DNA from: Terriglobia bacterium
Lineage (GTDB): Bacteria; Acidobacteriota; Terriglobia; Bryobacterales; Bryobacteraceae
Direction of reading: 5' to 3'
DNA: 37,380 nucleotides
Assembly (NCBI GenBank): GCA_020073365.1
Contig: JAIQFL010000080.1
Location: forward strand, 1-37,380
How positions within the stretch are numbered: the first letter of the stretch is position 1; every line of letters starts with the position of its first letter. The notes below the pieces were generated by a model. That model had not been told where the DNA came from and did not search any database. It worked only from the letters and a program-made list of their open reading frames with translations. Positions 15,869 through 23,454 of the stretch are shown piece by piece. A program made the translations under genes and the position numbers.

Positions 15869-18331
15869 CTACTCTTTCCCCTCCAGCGCCAGATCCACCA
15901 CCTCCTCCATCGCATTCACGTAGTCGATCTTCATCTCGCCGATCTGTTCGCTCTTCAGATCCTCGCGCACGTTGACTTCGTTTTCGAACGGCATGATCAC
16001 CTCACGGACGCCGCTTCGTTTCGCCGCCAGCACCTTCTCCTTAATGCCGCCCACCGGCAATACCTGCCCCGTCAGCGTGATCTCGCCGGTCATCGCGAGA
16101 TTGGGCCGTACACGCCGATCCGTCAACATCGAAAGCAGCGCCGCCGCCATGGTGATCCCCGCCGAGGGCCCGTCCTTCGGAATGGCGCCCGCCGGCACGT
16201 GAATGTGGATGTCGCTGGTCTTGAACAGATCCGGGTCGATGCCGTACCTCGTGGCGTTCCCGCGGACCCAGGTGAGCGCCGCCTGCACCGATTCCTGCAT
16301 CACCGGCCCAAGCTGCCCCGTCATGATCAGGCCTTTGTTCCCGCCGGGCATGCGTCCGGCCTCGATGAACAGGACGTCGCCGCCCACCGGCGTCCAGGCC
16401 AGTCCCACCGCGACACCCGGCCGCCGCGTGCGTTCGGCCACTTCGGTATCGGTGCGGAACCGTGGCGCGCCGAGATCCCGCTCCACCAGTTCCGGAGTCA
16501 CCTCCACCTTCTCGCGAGTGCCCTCCGCAATGCGTCGGGCCTGCTTGCGGCAGATGGTGCCGATCTCGCGCTCCAGGTTGCGCACCCCCGCTTCCCGGGT
16601 GTAGCGCCGGACGAGAAAGCGCAGGGCCTCGTCGGTGAAGTGGATGTCGCCCTCCTCGGCCAGGCCGTTCCCGGTGGTCTGCCGCGGAACCAGGTAGCGA
16701 AACGCGATGATGACTTTTTCCTGCTCGGTGTAGCCCTCCAGCGGGATGATCTCCATGCGGTCGCGCAGCGCATCGGGTACCGGGTCGAGAACGTTGGCCG
16801 TGGTGATGAACAGGACCTTCGAAAGATCGAACGGCACGTCCAGGTAGTTGTCCCGGAAGGTGGAATTCTGCTCGGGATCGAGCACTTCCAGCAGCGCCGA
16901 AGCCGGGTCGCCCCGAAAATCGCGGCCCAGCTTGTCCACTTCGTCCAGCATGAAGACCGGGTCATTGGTTCCGGTGCGCCGCAGCGATTGGATGATCTGC
17001 CCCGGCAACGCTCCGATGTACGTGCGCCGGTGCCCCCGGATTTCGGCCTCGTCGTGCATGCCGCCCATGGAGATGCGGGCGAATTTCCGCCCCAGGGCGC
17101 GCGCGATCGAGCGCCCCAGCGATGTCTTCCCCACTCCCGGCGGTCCCACGAAGCATAGAATCGGCCCTTTCACCACCGGCCTCAGTTGCAGCACCGCCAG
17201 ATAGTCGAGAATGCGGTCCTTCACTTTTTCCAGGTCGTAGTGGTCTTCATTCAGGATTTCGGCCGCGCGCTTCACGTCCACCTGCGAGGCGGAGGATACA
17301 CTCCAAGGCAGGTTGCCCATCCATTCCAGGTAGGTGCGCGTCACGCCGTACTCCGGCGAGGCGGGCGATAGGCGCGCCAGCCGGTTCAACTCCCGCATAA
17401 CCTCGGTCTGAACTTCCTCGGGCATTCCGGCGGCTTCCAGCTTTCTTCGCAAATCCTCGGTGTCGCGGGTGGACTCGTCGGTTTCCCCCAATTCCTTCTG
17501 GATGGCCTTCAACTGCTCGCGCAAATAAAACTCGCGCTGGTTCTGCGAAAGCTGCCCCTGCACCTGGGATTGAATGCGGCCGCGCAGCTCGATCAACTCC
17601 AGTTCGAGCGTCAGGTGGCGATGGATCCCATCCAGCCGCAGCCGCCCATCCGGCTGCTCGAGCAAATGCTGCCGCTCGGTGGGGCTGAGGGATGGCACGT
17701 TGCCGGCCACGAAATCCGCTAACTTGCCCGGCTCGGTCATCTGGGCGGCGCTGGATGCGAGGTCCTCGGAAAGATTGGGCGTTCCCGCCACAATCTGTTG
17801 GAACAGGCTCACCACCGTCTGCCGGAGCGCCTCCATTTCGGGAGTATTCTCCGGTTCTACGTCGGGGATACGCTCCACGCGAGCTTTCAGAAACGGTTCC
17901 GTGCTGGTGAACCCGCGCGTGCGGATGCGGTCGATTCCCTCGCAGAAAAGCAGCAGGTTGTCCTTGGGTACACGGATGGCCTTGTGCATCACGCAGACCG
18001 TGCCCACTTCGTAGAGGTCCTCCGGCCCGGGCGTGTCCACCCGCGGATCGAGCTGGGAAACCACTGCCAAGGTGCGATTCTCGCCTAAAGACTGAACCAG
18101 TGCGATGGAACTTGGCCGGCCGACCGTGATCGGCAGAAGCGCGCCGGGGAAGACCACGGTATCGCGCACGGTAAGAACGGGCAGTTCTTCCAGGGGCGCC
18201 GCCACGGCGGCGCCCGGAACCTGGCTGGCATCTTGCGTAGCCTCCGCTTCAGTAGCCGCGAGATTTCCGCCTGGATCTTGCGCGGCGGCCTCAGCGGCAG
18301 GAGTTTGGGTTGGTTCTTCTTCGACGGCCAT
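15869..18331 (-). CDS. lon: ATP-dependent Lon protease (LonA type)
   Basis: The product has 820 residues, the usual LonA length. After an acidic Ala-rich lead-in of about 48 residues come the Lon N-terminal substrate domain (LPVLTVRDTVVFPGALLPIT) and a coiled region (QREFYLREQLKAIQKELGE). The AAA+ module follows, with Walker A GPPGVGKTS near residue 392 and Walker B FMLDEVDK near 460. The C-terminal Ser-Lys protease domain has catalytic Ser in PKDGPSAG near 722 and Lys in GGIKEK near 765. Lon degrades misfolded and regulatory proteins in the cytoplasm, including many antitoxins. The reading frame is intact. Its flanks are poor in genes and carry an antitoxin remnant on one side and a toxin-antitoxin pair on the other. 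Confidence 0.97.
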   Translation of the reverse strand: MAVEEEPTQTPAAEAAAQDPGGNLAATEAEATQDASQVPGAAVAAPLEELPVLTVRDTVVFPGALLPITVGRPSSIALVQSLGENRTLAVVSQLDPRVDTPGPEDLYEVGTVCVMHKAIRVPKDNLLLFCEGIDRIRTRGFTSTEPFLKARVERIPDVEPENTPEMEALRQTVVSLFQQIVAGTPNLSEDLASSAAQMTEPGKLADFVAGNVPSLSPTERQHLLEQPDGRLRLDGIHRHLTLELELIELRGRIQSQVQGQLSQNQREFYLREQLKAIQKELGETDESTRDTEDLRRKLEAAGMPEEVQTEVMRELNRLARLSPASPEYGVTRTYLEWMGNLPWSVSSASQVDVKRAAEILNEDHYDLEKVKDRILDYLAVLQLRPVVKGPILCFVGPPGVGKTSLGRSIARALGRKFARISMGGMHDEAEIRGHRRTYIGALPGQIIQSLRRTGTNDPVFMLDEVDKLGRDFRGDPASALLEVLDPEQNSTFRDNYLDVPFDLSKVLFITTANVLDPVPDALRDRMEIIPLEGYTEQEKVIIAFRYLVPRQTTGNGLAEEGDIHFTDEALRFLVRRYTREAGVRNLEREIGTICRKQARRIAEGTREKVEVTPELVERDLGAPRFRTDTEVAERTRRPGVAVGLAWTPVGGDVLFIEAGRMPGGNKGLIMTGQLGPVMQESVQAALTWVRGNATRYGIDPDLFKTSDIHIHVPAGAIPKDGPSAGITMAAALLSMLTDRRVRPNLAMTGEITLTGQVLPVGGIKEKVLAAKRSGVREVIMPFENEVNVREDLKSEQIGEMKIDYVNAMEEVVDLALEGKE

Positions 18332-18370
18332 GATAGCTAACCCCAGTGTAAGCCACGGAGCGCCGATCCT

Positions 18371-18604
18371 CGACCGGCCTTCCTATGTTTGCATGACATG
18401 TTGGGAAACGTCTGGGAGTGGGTGGCGGATTGGCACGACCAATGTAGGCCGGGCGATGCGATCGATCCGCAGGGCCCAGCGAGCGGAACGCATCGGGTCC
18501 TGCGGGGCGGTGCAGCTATCCAGGCAGCGCCCGCATCGAGCCGTAGCTGGTTCGTACCGGCGGACCGTAACTACAACATGGGTTTCCGGTGTGCGGGGAA
18601 CTAG
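18371..18604 (+). pseudogene. C-terminal remnant of a formylglycine-generating-enzyme (SUMF1/FGE) family gene
   Basis: About 70 residues match the end of FGE-sulfatase domains: HDMLGNVWEWVADWHD, then GPASGTHRVLRGGAA, then FVPADRNYNMGFRCA. Everything upstream of HDMLGN is missing, because the lon upstream region lies there. The fragment has no credible start codon. Intact family members oxidise a cysteine to formylglycine or serve as C-type-lectin-like or ergothioneine-related enzymes. This piece is too short to fold as such. Its TAG stop shares the palindromic CTAG (18601-18604) with the stop of the convergent toxin gene. Confidence 0.8.
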
Positions 18605-18966
18605 CTTCCCTTTGGCTGCCGCGGAAGCCACCGTACCTGGTTGCGCAAGTCGTCCGTCGTCCAGTTCTGCCATACCAAGAGCAGATCTTCAATCACGGCT
18701 CCGATGGAGCGGGTGGACGGAATGAGTAAGACTCCGGGCGATTCGTGCGACACGACGAAGGCGCGGAAGTGAACGGTCATAGTGTGCACGTCGCCAGAGA
18801 CCAAGGCACGACCGTCTTCTGCCGCAAGCCGCAAGACCTCCAGGTCGAGCGTCCCGTCCAGAATGGCTCCGGCGGCTGGCCGGAAGTCGATTGATGGCTC
18901 TCTTAGGAGCAATCCTTTCCGAATGTCCGGATCGAGGTCAGGGTCCGCCTGAAAGCGGATCTTCAC
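18601..18966 (-). CDS. DUF5615 PIN-like toxin of a DUF433/DUF5615 pair
   Basis: The product has 121 residues. The N-terminus KIRFQADPDLDPDIRKGL has the Asp cluster found in DUF5615/Mut7-C PIN-like proteins. LRLAAEDGRALVSGDVHTM carries the second acidic strand. The PIN-like fold suggests a ribonuclease toxin, but activity is not shown. The start overlaps the end of the DUF433 gene by 4 nt (ATGA at 18963-18966), which indicates translational coupling in the usual antitoxin-first order. The C-terminal part (LLLVWQNWTTDDLRNQVRWL) matches that of the second copy at 29447-29797 in pattern (LQLVWECNEEHEFVDQVWYL), so the two are paralogs. Confidence 0.82.
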   Translation of the reverse strand: MKIRFQADPDLDPDIRKGLLLREPSIDFRPAAGAILDGTLDLEVLRLAAEDGRALVSGDVHTMTVHFRAFVVSHESPGVLLIPSTRSIGAVIEDLLLVWQNWTTDDLRNQVRWLPRQPKGS

Positions 18967-19286
18967 AAGGTCTTGAGCGCCACGTCCCTCCTGGCTCGCT
19001 CAAAGCGATCGATCATGTCCTGAGACATGGGGTATTGCGCCTGGATCTCTTCAAACAATCGCTCCCGATCTCTCAGGTAGGCTTTCACTTCATCCGGATG
19101 ATCGAGGATGAAGGCGATGGCGCCGTAAACTTTCCCCAGGCGTCCAATGGACGGGTAGGCCTCGAGGATCGCCTCCGGAGGCCTGCTGCGTCGAAACTCT
19201 TCGACCAATACGAACAGGCCAATGCGTGTGCCCGCCACATAATAGCCCCCATTTCGAACTTCGACATATTCGTTGGTCGGCATCAT
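18963..19286 (-). CDS. DUF433 antitoxin
   Basis: The product has 107 residues. It opens with EYVEVRNGGYYVAGTRIGL and continues FRRSRPPEAILEAYPSIGRL, then KVYGAIAFILDHPDEVKAYL. These are the hallmarks of DUF433, a winged-helix-type DNA-binding antitoxin fold (the VapB45-like group). It would neutralise the DUF5615 protein encoded directly downstream and probably represses its own operon. The start could be either of two adjacent ATGs (19286 or 19283). The leader has only a weak ribosome site. A paralogous gene lies at 29794-30114. Confidence 0.85.
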   Translation of the reverse strand: MMPTNEYVEVRNGGYYVAGTRIGLFVLVEEFRRSRPPEAILEAYPSIGRLGKVYGAIAFILDHPDEVKAYLRDRERLFEEIQAQYPMSQDMIDRFERARRDVALKTL

Positions 19287-19350
19287 CTCAATTCAACCCA
19301 ACCCTATTTTACCTTTTCCGTGAGATCTGCGGAGCGGATGCCGGCCCCGG

Positions 19351-20238
19351 TCACGCACCCTTCGGATAACACCCCAGCACCCGCAGCATGTCCGCAATCT
19401 CTCGCAGGTGATTCAGCGCGTTCTGTGCGTTGGGCGAATCCACCCGTCCCAGGAAATCGAGGTAGAACAGGTACTCCCAAGGCTTTCCCCGCAGGGGACG
19501 CGATTCGATCTTGGTCAGGTTGAGATCCCGCAGCGCAAACGCGCTCAGGGCCCGAAACAAGGCGCCCGGAATATTGCGCGTGGTGAAGACGAGGGAAGTC
19601 TTCCAAGGGACGTTCGCGCCCGCCTGGAAGGGATAACGCCGGGCATATTCGGGCTTGCGCAGCAGAAAGAACCGCGTGAAATTCTGCCGGTCGCTCTCAA
19701 TGGACCGGCGCAGAATCCGGCCGCCATAAATTTCCGCCGCCACCGAGGAGGCGATCGCTCCGGCATCCGTGAGCCCTTCCTCCATCAGCATCTTCACGCT
19801 TCCCGCGGTATCGTAAAAAGGAATTCTTTCGATTTGCGGATTCCGAGCAAAAAAATCGAGGCATTGATTGAGAGCCACGGGATGGGAAAAGGCTCTCTTT
19901 AATTGGGAGAAAGAGACGCCTTGGCGCGCGATCAGGTTGTGTACGATCCGCACATGGGTTTCCGCCACAATGGGCAGTTCGAAATTCTGCAGGTGATCGT
20001 AATTCTCGTGGACCGAACCCGCCAGCGTATTCTCAATGGGGATCACCGCACCCTCCGCCCGCCCTTCCTTCAAACTGCGGAAGACGTCTTCGAAACGCTC
20101 GCAAGGCAGCACTTCAACCTTCTGCCCCAACAACCTCCGCGTGGCCTCCTCGCTGAAGGCCCCACGCGCGCCCTGGAATGCGATGGCGCTGCATGCGGCC
20201 TTCCGGGGTACTCCACGAGGCGTTTTCCGAGTGCTCAT
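19351..20238 (-). CDS. pheA: prephenate dehydratase
   Basis: The product has 295 residues. It converts prephenate to phenylpyruvate in phenylalanine synthesis. The catalytic prephenate dehydratase domain comes first (QGARGAFSEEA at about 22-32; IPIENTLAGSVHENYD; the catalytic Thr of TRF at about 188 in QNFTRFF). An ACT regulatory domain follows with the phenylalanine-binding ESRP at about 245-248 (LTKIESRPLRGKPWEYLFYL). There is no chorismate mutase domain, so it is the monofunctional type. The ATG at 20238 shares its A with the ubiX stop (TAATG) and has GGAGAGG upstream inside ubiX. The upstream in-frame start at 20256 is less likely. Feedback inhibition by phenylalanine is expected from the ACT domain. 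Confidence 0.95.
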   Translation of the reverse strand: MSTRKTPRGVPRKAACSAIAFQGARGAFSEEATRRLLGQKVEVLPCERFEDVFRSLKEGRAEGAVIPIENTLAGSVHENYDHLQNFELPIVAETHVRIVHNLIARQGVSFSQLKRAFSHPVALNQCLDFFARNPQIERIPFYDTAGSVKMLMEEGLTDAGAIASSVAAEIYGGRILRRSIESDRQNFTRFFLLRKPEYARRYPFQAGANVPWKTSLVFTTRNIPGALFRALSAFALRDLNLTKIESRPLRGKPWEYLFYLDFLGRVDSPNAQNALNHLREIADMLRVLGCYPKGA

Positions 20239-20801
20239 TACGCCTCTCCATCCCATCTGCGCACTTGGGCGTCGGGAAGGCCGATCAGGTCCAGAACGCG
20301 GTCGATGCTATGGTCCACAATGTCCATCACGGTTTGAGGATTGTTATAAAATCCCGGGATGGGAGGCGCAATAATCGCTCCCATTTCGGCCAGCGCAGTC
20401 ATGGTCTTGAGATGTCCGACGTGGAAAGGCGTTTCCCGGACCATTAGGATCAGCTTCCTCTTCTCCTTAAGCGTGACGTCGGCAGCTCGAATCAGCAGGT
20501 TGGAACTGATGCCGTAGGCGATGGCCGACATCGTGTGAATCGAGCAGGGAGCCACCACCATGGCATGGGTGGGGAAGGACCCGCTCGCCAGCCGGCTCGA
20601 GATATTTCCTAGCGGGTAGGAGAAATCCGCCAGATCCTGGGCATCCGAGGCGAGTTTGCCGGTTTCCAGATACAGAGTCTTCTGGCCGGACGTGGTCAAG
20701 ATCAGGTGAGTTTCCACATCCTTCTGATTCCGAAGGCGTTCCAACAACCGCAATCCGTAGATTGCCCCGCTCGCCCCGGATATTCCGACGATGATTCTCA
20801 C
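20238..20801 (-). CDS. ubiX: UbiX-family flavin prenyltransferase
   Basis: The product has 187 residues, the normal length for the family. The N-terminal FMN-binding stretch is GISGASGAIYGLRLLERL (about 6-23). The signature VVAPCSIHTMSAIAYGISSN is followed by LIRAADVTLKEKRKLILMVR. TPFHVGHLKTMTALAEMGA and the PIPGFYNNP loop are also typical. UbiX transfers a dimethylallyl group to FMN to make the prenylated flavin used by UbiD decarboxylases in ubiquinone or menaquinone-type and aromatic-acid metabolism. No ubiD is present in the window. Translation is coupled to pheA by a 1-nt overlap. The gene is divergent from the XRE regulator at 20956. Confidence 0.95.
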   Translation of the reverse strand: MRIIVGISGASGAIYGLRLLERLRNQKDVETHLILTTSGQKTLYLETGKLASDAQDLADFSYPLGNISSRLASGSFPTHAMVVAPCSIHTMSAIAYGISSNLLIRAADVTLKEKRKLILMVRETPFHVGHLKTMTALAEMGAIIAPPIPGFYNNPQTVMDIVDHSIDRVLDLIGLPDAQVRRWDGEA

Positions 20802-20853
20802 GCCGCGCTCTTTCTCTCCGTTCCAATTTCGGAACAGAAGGTCGTATTCTCTG

Positions 20854-20882
20854 TTGCTGTTATTCTTACCGCGGGATATAAT
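20854..20882 (+). promoter_or_regulatory. sigma70-type promoter of the XRE regulator gene
   Basis: TTGCTG (20854-20859, 4 of 6) and a perfect TATAAT (20877-20882) are separated by 17 nt. Transcription would begin near 20889, giving a leader of about 67 nt before the ATG at 20956. It lies in the divergent space between ubiX and the regulator, so the regulator could bind here to control itself and ubiX-pheA. That last point is inference. Confidence 0.65.
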
Positions 20883-20955
20883 TGCGTTCGGTTCAACCGG
20901 GCCCTTTGCTACCGTCGGAAATCGCCTTCGGCAGCGGTACAGCGAGGATCATAAC

Positions 20956-21762
20956 ATGGACCGTGCCGGAGAAAAGCTCAAGCGCGCACGCGAGCGTCTC
21001 AAACTCACGTTCCGGGACGTGGAGCAGGCCAGCCAGAAGATCGCCGCGCACCGCCAAAACGACGAGTTCGTCATTGCCTTGAGCCGCCTGGCGGACATTG
21101 AGAACAAAGGCACGCTTCCCACGGTCTACCGGCTTTATACGCTGTGCGCGATTTACCGGCTGGATTTTGACGAGGTCCTTCGCTGGTATGGAGTTCCCCG
21201 GGAACAATTAACGTCCGACGCGCTCGAAATTGGCTTAAAAGAGACCCACATAGTCCAATTCCCACCCGGTGGAGCCGTGACTATTCCTCCCTCGCTCGAC
21301 TGCGAAATCGATCTAGATCAGACTACTTTTCTCAGCCACCTGGTCCACCGTTGGGGAAAATTACCTCTGGTATTTCTTAATGGATTCGACTTACGGCAGC
21401 ACCGTTACGGTTTAATCGGGCTGGAGGATTGGTCCATGTACCCGATATTGCAGCCCGGATCGCTGGTTTTGCTGGATGAAAGCCGGCGAAAAATAGCGTC
21501 CGGAGGGTGGACCAATGAGTACGATCGGCCGATTTACTTCCTGGAGCAGCGTGAGGGGTATGTCTGCGGTTGGTGCACCCTGGGGGATGGCCGTCTGCTG
21601 CTGCAACCGCATCCCGCCTCGCAAGCGAAAGTGCGCGTCTACAGCTACCCCGGCGATATCGACGTGGTCGGTCAAGTGATTGGCGTCGCTATGCTTCTGG
21701 AGTCGCGGAAGCACCGCCATTCCCGTACCGCAGCAACTCCAGTAAGGTCTCCAAATCCGTGA
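20956..21762 (+). CDS. XRE-family transcriptional regulator with S24-like C-terminal domain
   Basis: The product has 268 residues. The N-terminal helix-turn-helix is KLKRARERLKLTFRDVEQAS, then RLADIENKGTLPTVYRLYTL (about 5-75). The C-terminal half carries a LexA/S24-like segment: LEDWSMYPILQPGSLVLLDE, with Ser at about 160 in the place of the S24 nucleophile. The later segment reads GYVCGWCTLGDGRLLLQP and has no Lys where LexA/UmuD have theirs, so self-cleavage is unlikely and the domain is probably a dimerisation or ligand module. The ATG at 20956 is preferred, because longer in-frame starts would precede the consensus promoter. The gene ends inside the convergent 21689-22153 gene (74-nt overlap). 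Confidence 0.82.
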   Translation: MDRAGEKLKRARERLKLTFRDVEQASQKIAAHRQNDEFVIALSRLADIENKGTLPTVYRLYTLCAIYRLDFDEVLRWYGVPREQLTSDALEIGLKETHIVQFPPGGAVTIPPSLDCEIDLDQTTFLSHLVHRWGKLPLVFLNGFDLRQHRYGLIGLEDWSMYPILQPGSLVLLDESRRKIASGGWTNEYDRPIYFLEQREGYVCGWCTLGDGRLLLQPHPASQAKVRVYSYPGDIDVVGQVIGVAMLLESRKHRHSRTAATPVRSPNP

Positions 21763-22153
21763 TGTAGAGTTGCCGCTCCACCTCGCGGGCCGTGGGAGGC
21801 GCCAGGTCGCGGTAGTGCTCCACCGAGTGTCCTCGCCCGCCGATGTCCCTCACATAGTCTTCCAGATCGGCCTTTTGCTCCGCCAGGTTGGAGCCGATCC
21901 ACTGAGAAAACACCTGGTGATGGCTATGGCACAGCATCCGGTCTGCATCCTCAGAGCCCACCAAATCCGTTAACGCAGGGTGGCCGTAGCGGTTGGTGGC
22001 CGCATCGCGCAGGGATGCCAGGTAGACCAGTCGCCCGAAGACCGTTGGAATCTGCGACAGGGTCCTGCGCCACAGTTCCGCCGCCGGCCCTAGTGCCGCT
22101 GGCGATTTGGATGTAAAGTCCAGGCTCCGATCTCCCCCGCGGGTCCTCGGCAA
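21689..22153 (-). CDS. conserved hypothetical protein, acidobacterial type
   Basis: The product has 154 residues, is soluble and mostly helical, and belongs to no family I can name. Distinct parts are ELWRRTLSQIPTVFGRLVYL, then SLRDAATNRYGHPALTDLVG, then SHHQVFSQWIGSNLAEQKAD, then QLYITDLETLLELLRYG. No catalytic motif is clear. The only upstream start is a TTG at 22153, since no in-frame ATG precedes the conserved part. Its last 74 nt overlap the 3' end of the XRE gene on the opposite strand, so the two mRNAs are complementary there. Confidence 0.6.
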   Translation of the reverse strand: MPRTRGGDRSLDFTSKSPAALGPAAELWRRTLSQIPTVFGRLVYLASLRDAATNRYGHPALTDLVGSEDADRMLCHSHHQVFSQWIGSNLAEQKADLEDYVRDIGGRGHSVEHYRDLAPPTAREVERQLYITDLETLLELLRYGNGGASATPEA

Positions 22154-22400
22154 GCGATCCGTATCGGTCCTGCTGGTACTACTCTCCGCGCGGATCTCTA
22201 CGACCGACTAGACCGATTCTATATCACTCCGGTACCGGACGCGCTTAAGGGGTAATCCCCTTTCCCTTTAGCCCTCAGGTACGGATCTGTTCTATTTTCA
22301 GAAAACTTTTGAGGAATACTCCCTATTTCCGTGCGGTTCCGTCTAGTATAGTACCCAGTTAACTATTTTTACTTTAAATGAGAAGAAAAAGGACACTCAA
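22154..22400. promoter_or_regulatory. AT-rich upstream region of the CxxC-peptide cassette
   Basis: This 247-bp gap is clearly richer in A and T than the surrounding genome toward its right end. It contains a small palindrome GGGGTAATCCCC (about 22248-22259) and a -10-like TATAGT at 22347-22352. No convincing -35 is seen at 17 nt. It probably holds the promoters of both the divergent 21689-22153 gene and the plus-strand cassette. No gene is seen in it. Confidence 0.4.
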
Positions 22401-22511
22401 ATGAAAAAACTCGTGTTGCTCGCCCTCATCGCTTTCTCGTTTCTCGCCGCTCGGCCCGTAAAGCATGACATGCCGGTGCCCCAGTGCGATCCTTGCCCGT
22501 GGGTACGCTAA
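22401..22511 (+). CDS. 36-residue secreted CxxC peptide (unrecognised)
   Basis: A short frame starts at ATG 22401 behind AAAAAGGACACTCAA, where the AGGA ribosome site is about 8 nt away. The product begins MKKLVLLALIAFSFLAA, a clear signal peptide. The predicted mature part is RPVKHDMPVPQCDPCPWVR, ending at TAA 22511. The mature part has two cysteines in a CxxC arrangement among prolines and one tryptophan. It matches no family I know. The 7TM gene starts 63 nt downstream on the same strand, so they may share a transcript. Possible roles are a secreted signal or toxin peptide, or a small periplasmic metal- or thiol-active peptide. All are speculative. It could also be a chance frame, but the leader plus ribosome site make this less likely. 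Confidence 0.5.
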   Translation: MKKLVLLALIAFSFLAARPVKHDMPVPQCDPCPWVR

Positions 22512-22574
22512 TTCCCAAGGTCAGCACAGTAATTGAGCGGCCCCGGTGTTAGAATTGACCCGTTAAGGACTTCA

Positions 22575-23351
22575 ATGCCGGGTGCCGCGTTCGTTCTGTT
22601 TCTAGAATGGGTGTTCCTGTTAGGTTCCCTCCTAATTGCGGGGAAGCTCTACAAGTCGGGGCTTTATCTCCGGTATCGAGTCTTTTTCGCCTATTTTATC
22701 TTCCGGGTTCCGGTGGCCGCCTATACCCTCCTGACAGACGTTAAATCCCATGGATACTTCTATTTCTGGGTAGTAACGCAACCACTCATCTGGATTTTTT
22801 ACGCCTGGGTGGTACTGGAACTCTGCCGCCTGGTGTTGGAACGGCACAAAGGCCTGTATTCCCTTGGGAAGTGGGCGATGTACCTGGGAATGGCGGTTTC
22901 GGTGACGCTTTCCGTCCTCAGCCTCCTGCCCCGGATCAACCCCACCACGACACAGCGGTCCCGGGCGATATTTTATGTCATGGCCGCCGACCGGGGTGTG
23001 ACGTTCAGCCTCGCGATTCTTGTACTGTTGATGCTCCTTATGATTAGCCGGTATCCCGTCCGCCTGAGCCGAAACGTAGTGCTACACGCCAGTCTCTACA
23101 CCATATTCTTCCTCAGCAACACACTGGGCGTGCTCCTGCAAAGCGTTTTTGGCCTCCGGCACTATACTGCGATCGACACGGGGCTGTTGTGCGTCTCCGT
23201 CATCTGCGTGTTGGCGTGGCTTTTCTTCCTCACCCCGGAAGGAGAGGAAGTGCGCGTCAATATCCCTCATTTCGACCCCAAACAAGAGGAGCGGATCCTG
23301 TATCACCTGGACACCCTCAACGCCACGATGTTAAAAGTCTCCCGGAAATAA
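22575..23351 (+). CDS. seven-TM integral membrane protein of unknown function
   Basis: The product has 258 residues. Seven hydrophobic helices can be picked out, beginning with AFVLFLEWVFLLGSLLIAG, FFAYFIFRVPVAAYTLL, FWVVTQPLIWIFYAWVV, WAMYLGMAVSVTLSVLSLL, GVTFSLAILVLLMLLMI, SLYTIFFLSNTLGVLLQ and LLCVSVICVLAWLFFL. They are followed by a cytosolic-type tail of about 35 residues (TPEGEEVRVNIPHFDPKQEE). Short loops with RYR, ERHK and SRY give a positive-inside pattern. No transporter or enzyme motif is recognised. The ATG at 22575 has AAGGA about 6 nt upstream and is preferred to the TTG at 22533. It lies between the CxxC peptide and the anchored protein at 23455. Confidence 0.7.
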   Translation: MPGAAFVLFLEWVFLLGSLLIAGKLYKSGLYLRYRVFFAYFIFRVPVAAYTLLTDVKSHGYFYFWVVTQPLIWIFYAWVVLELCRLVLERHKGLYSLGKWAMYLGMAVSVTLSVLSLLPRINPTTTQRSRAIFYVMAADRGVTFSLAILVLLMLLMISRYPVRLSRNVVLHASLYTIFFLSNTLGVLLQSVFGLRHYTAIDTGLLCVSVICVLAWLFFLTPEGEEVRVNIPHFDPKQEERILYHLDTLNATMLKVSRK

Positions 23352-23454
23352 GGTATTATCCGGCGTTGGGATGGTACTGATATTACTGGAACCGCCTTGC
23401 AATTGTCGTTCGAATGACCGTATCCTTTAAAGTAGAGAAAAAAAGAATACGTCG

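Noticed and set aside
22550..22555. TAGAAT as a separate promoter for the 7TM gene
   Set aside because: The nearest -35-like TTGAGC is only 11 nt upstream and no better match exists at 16-18 nt.
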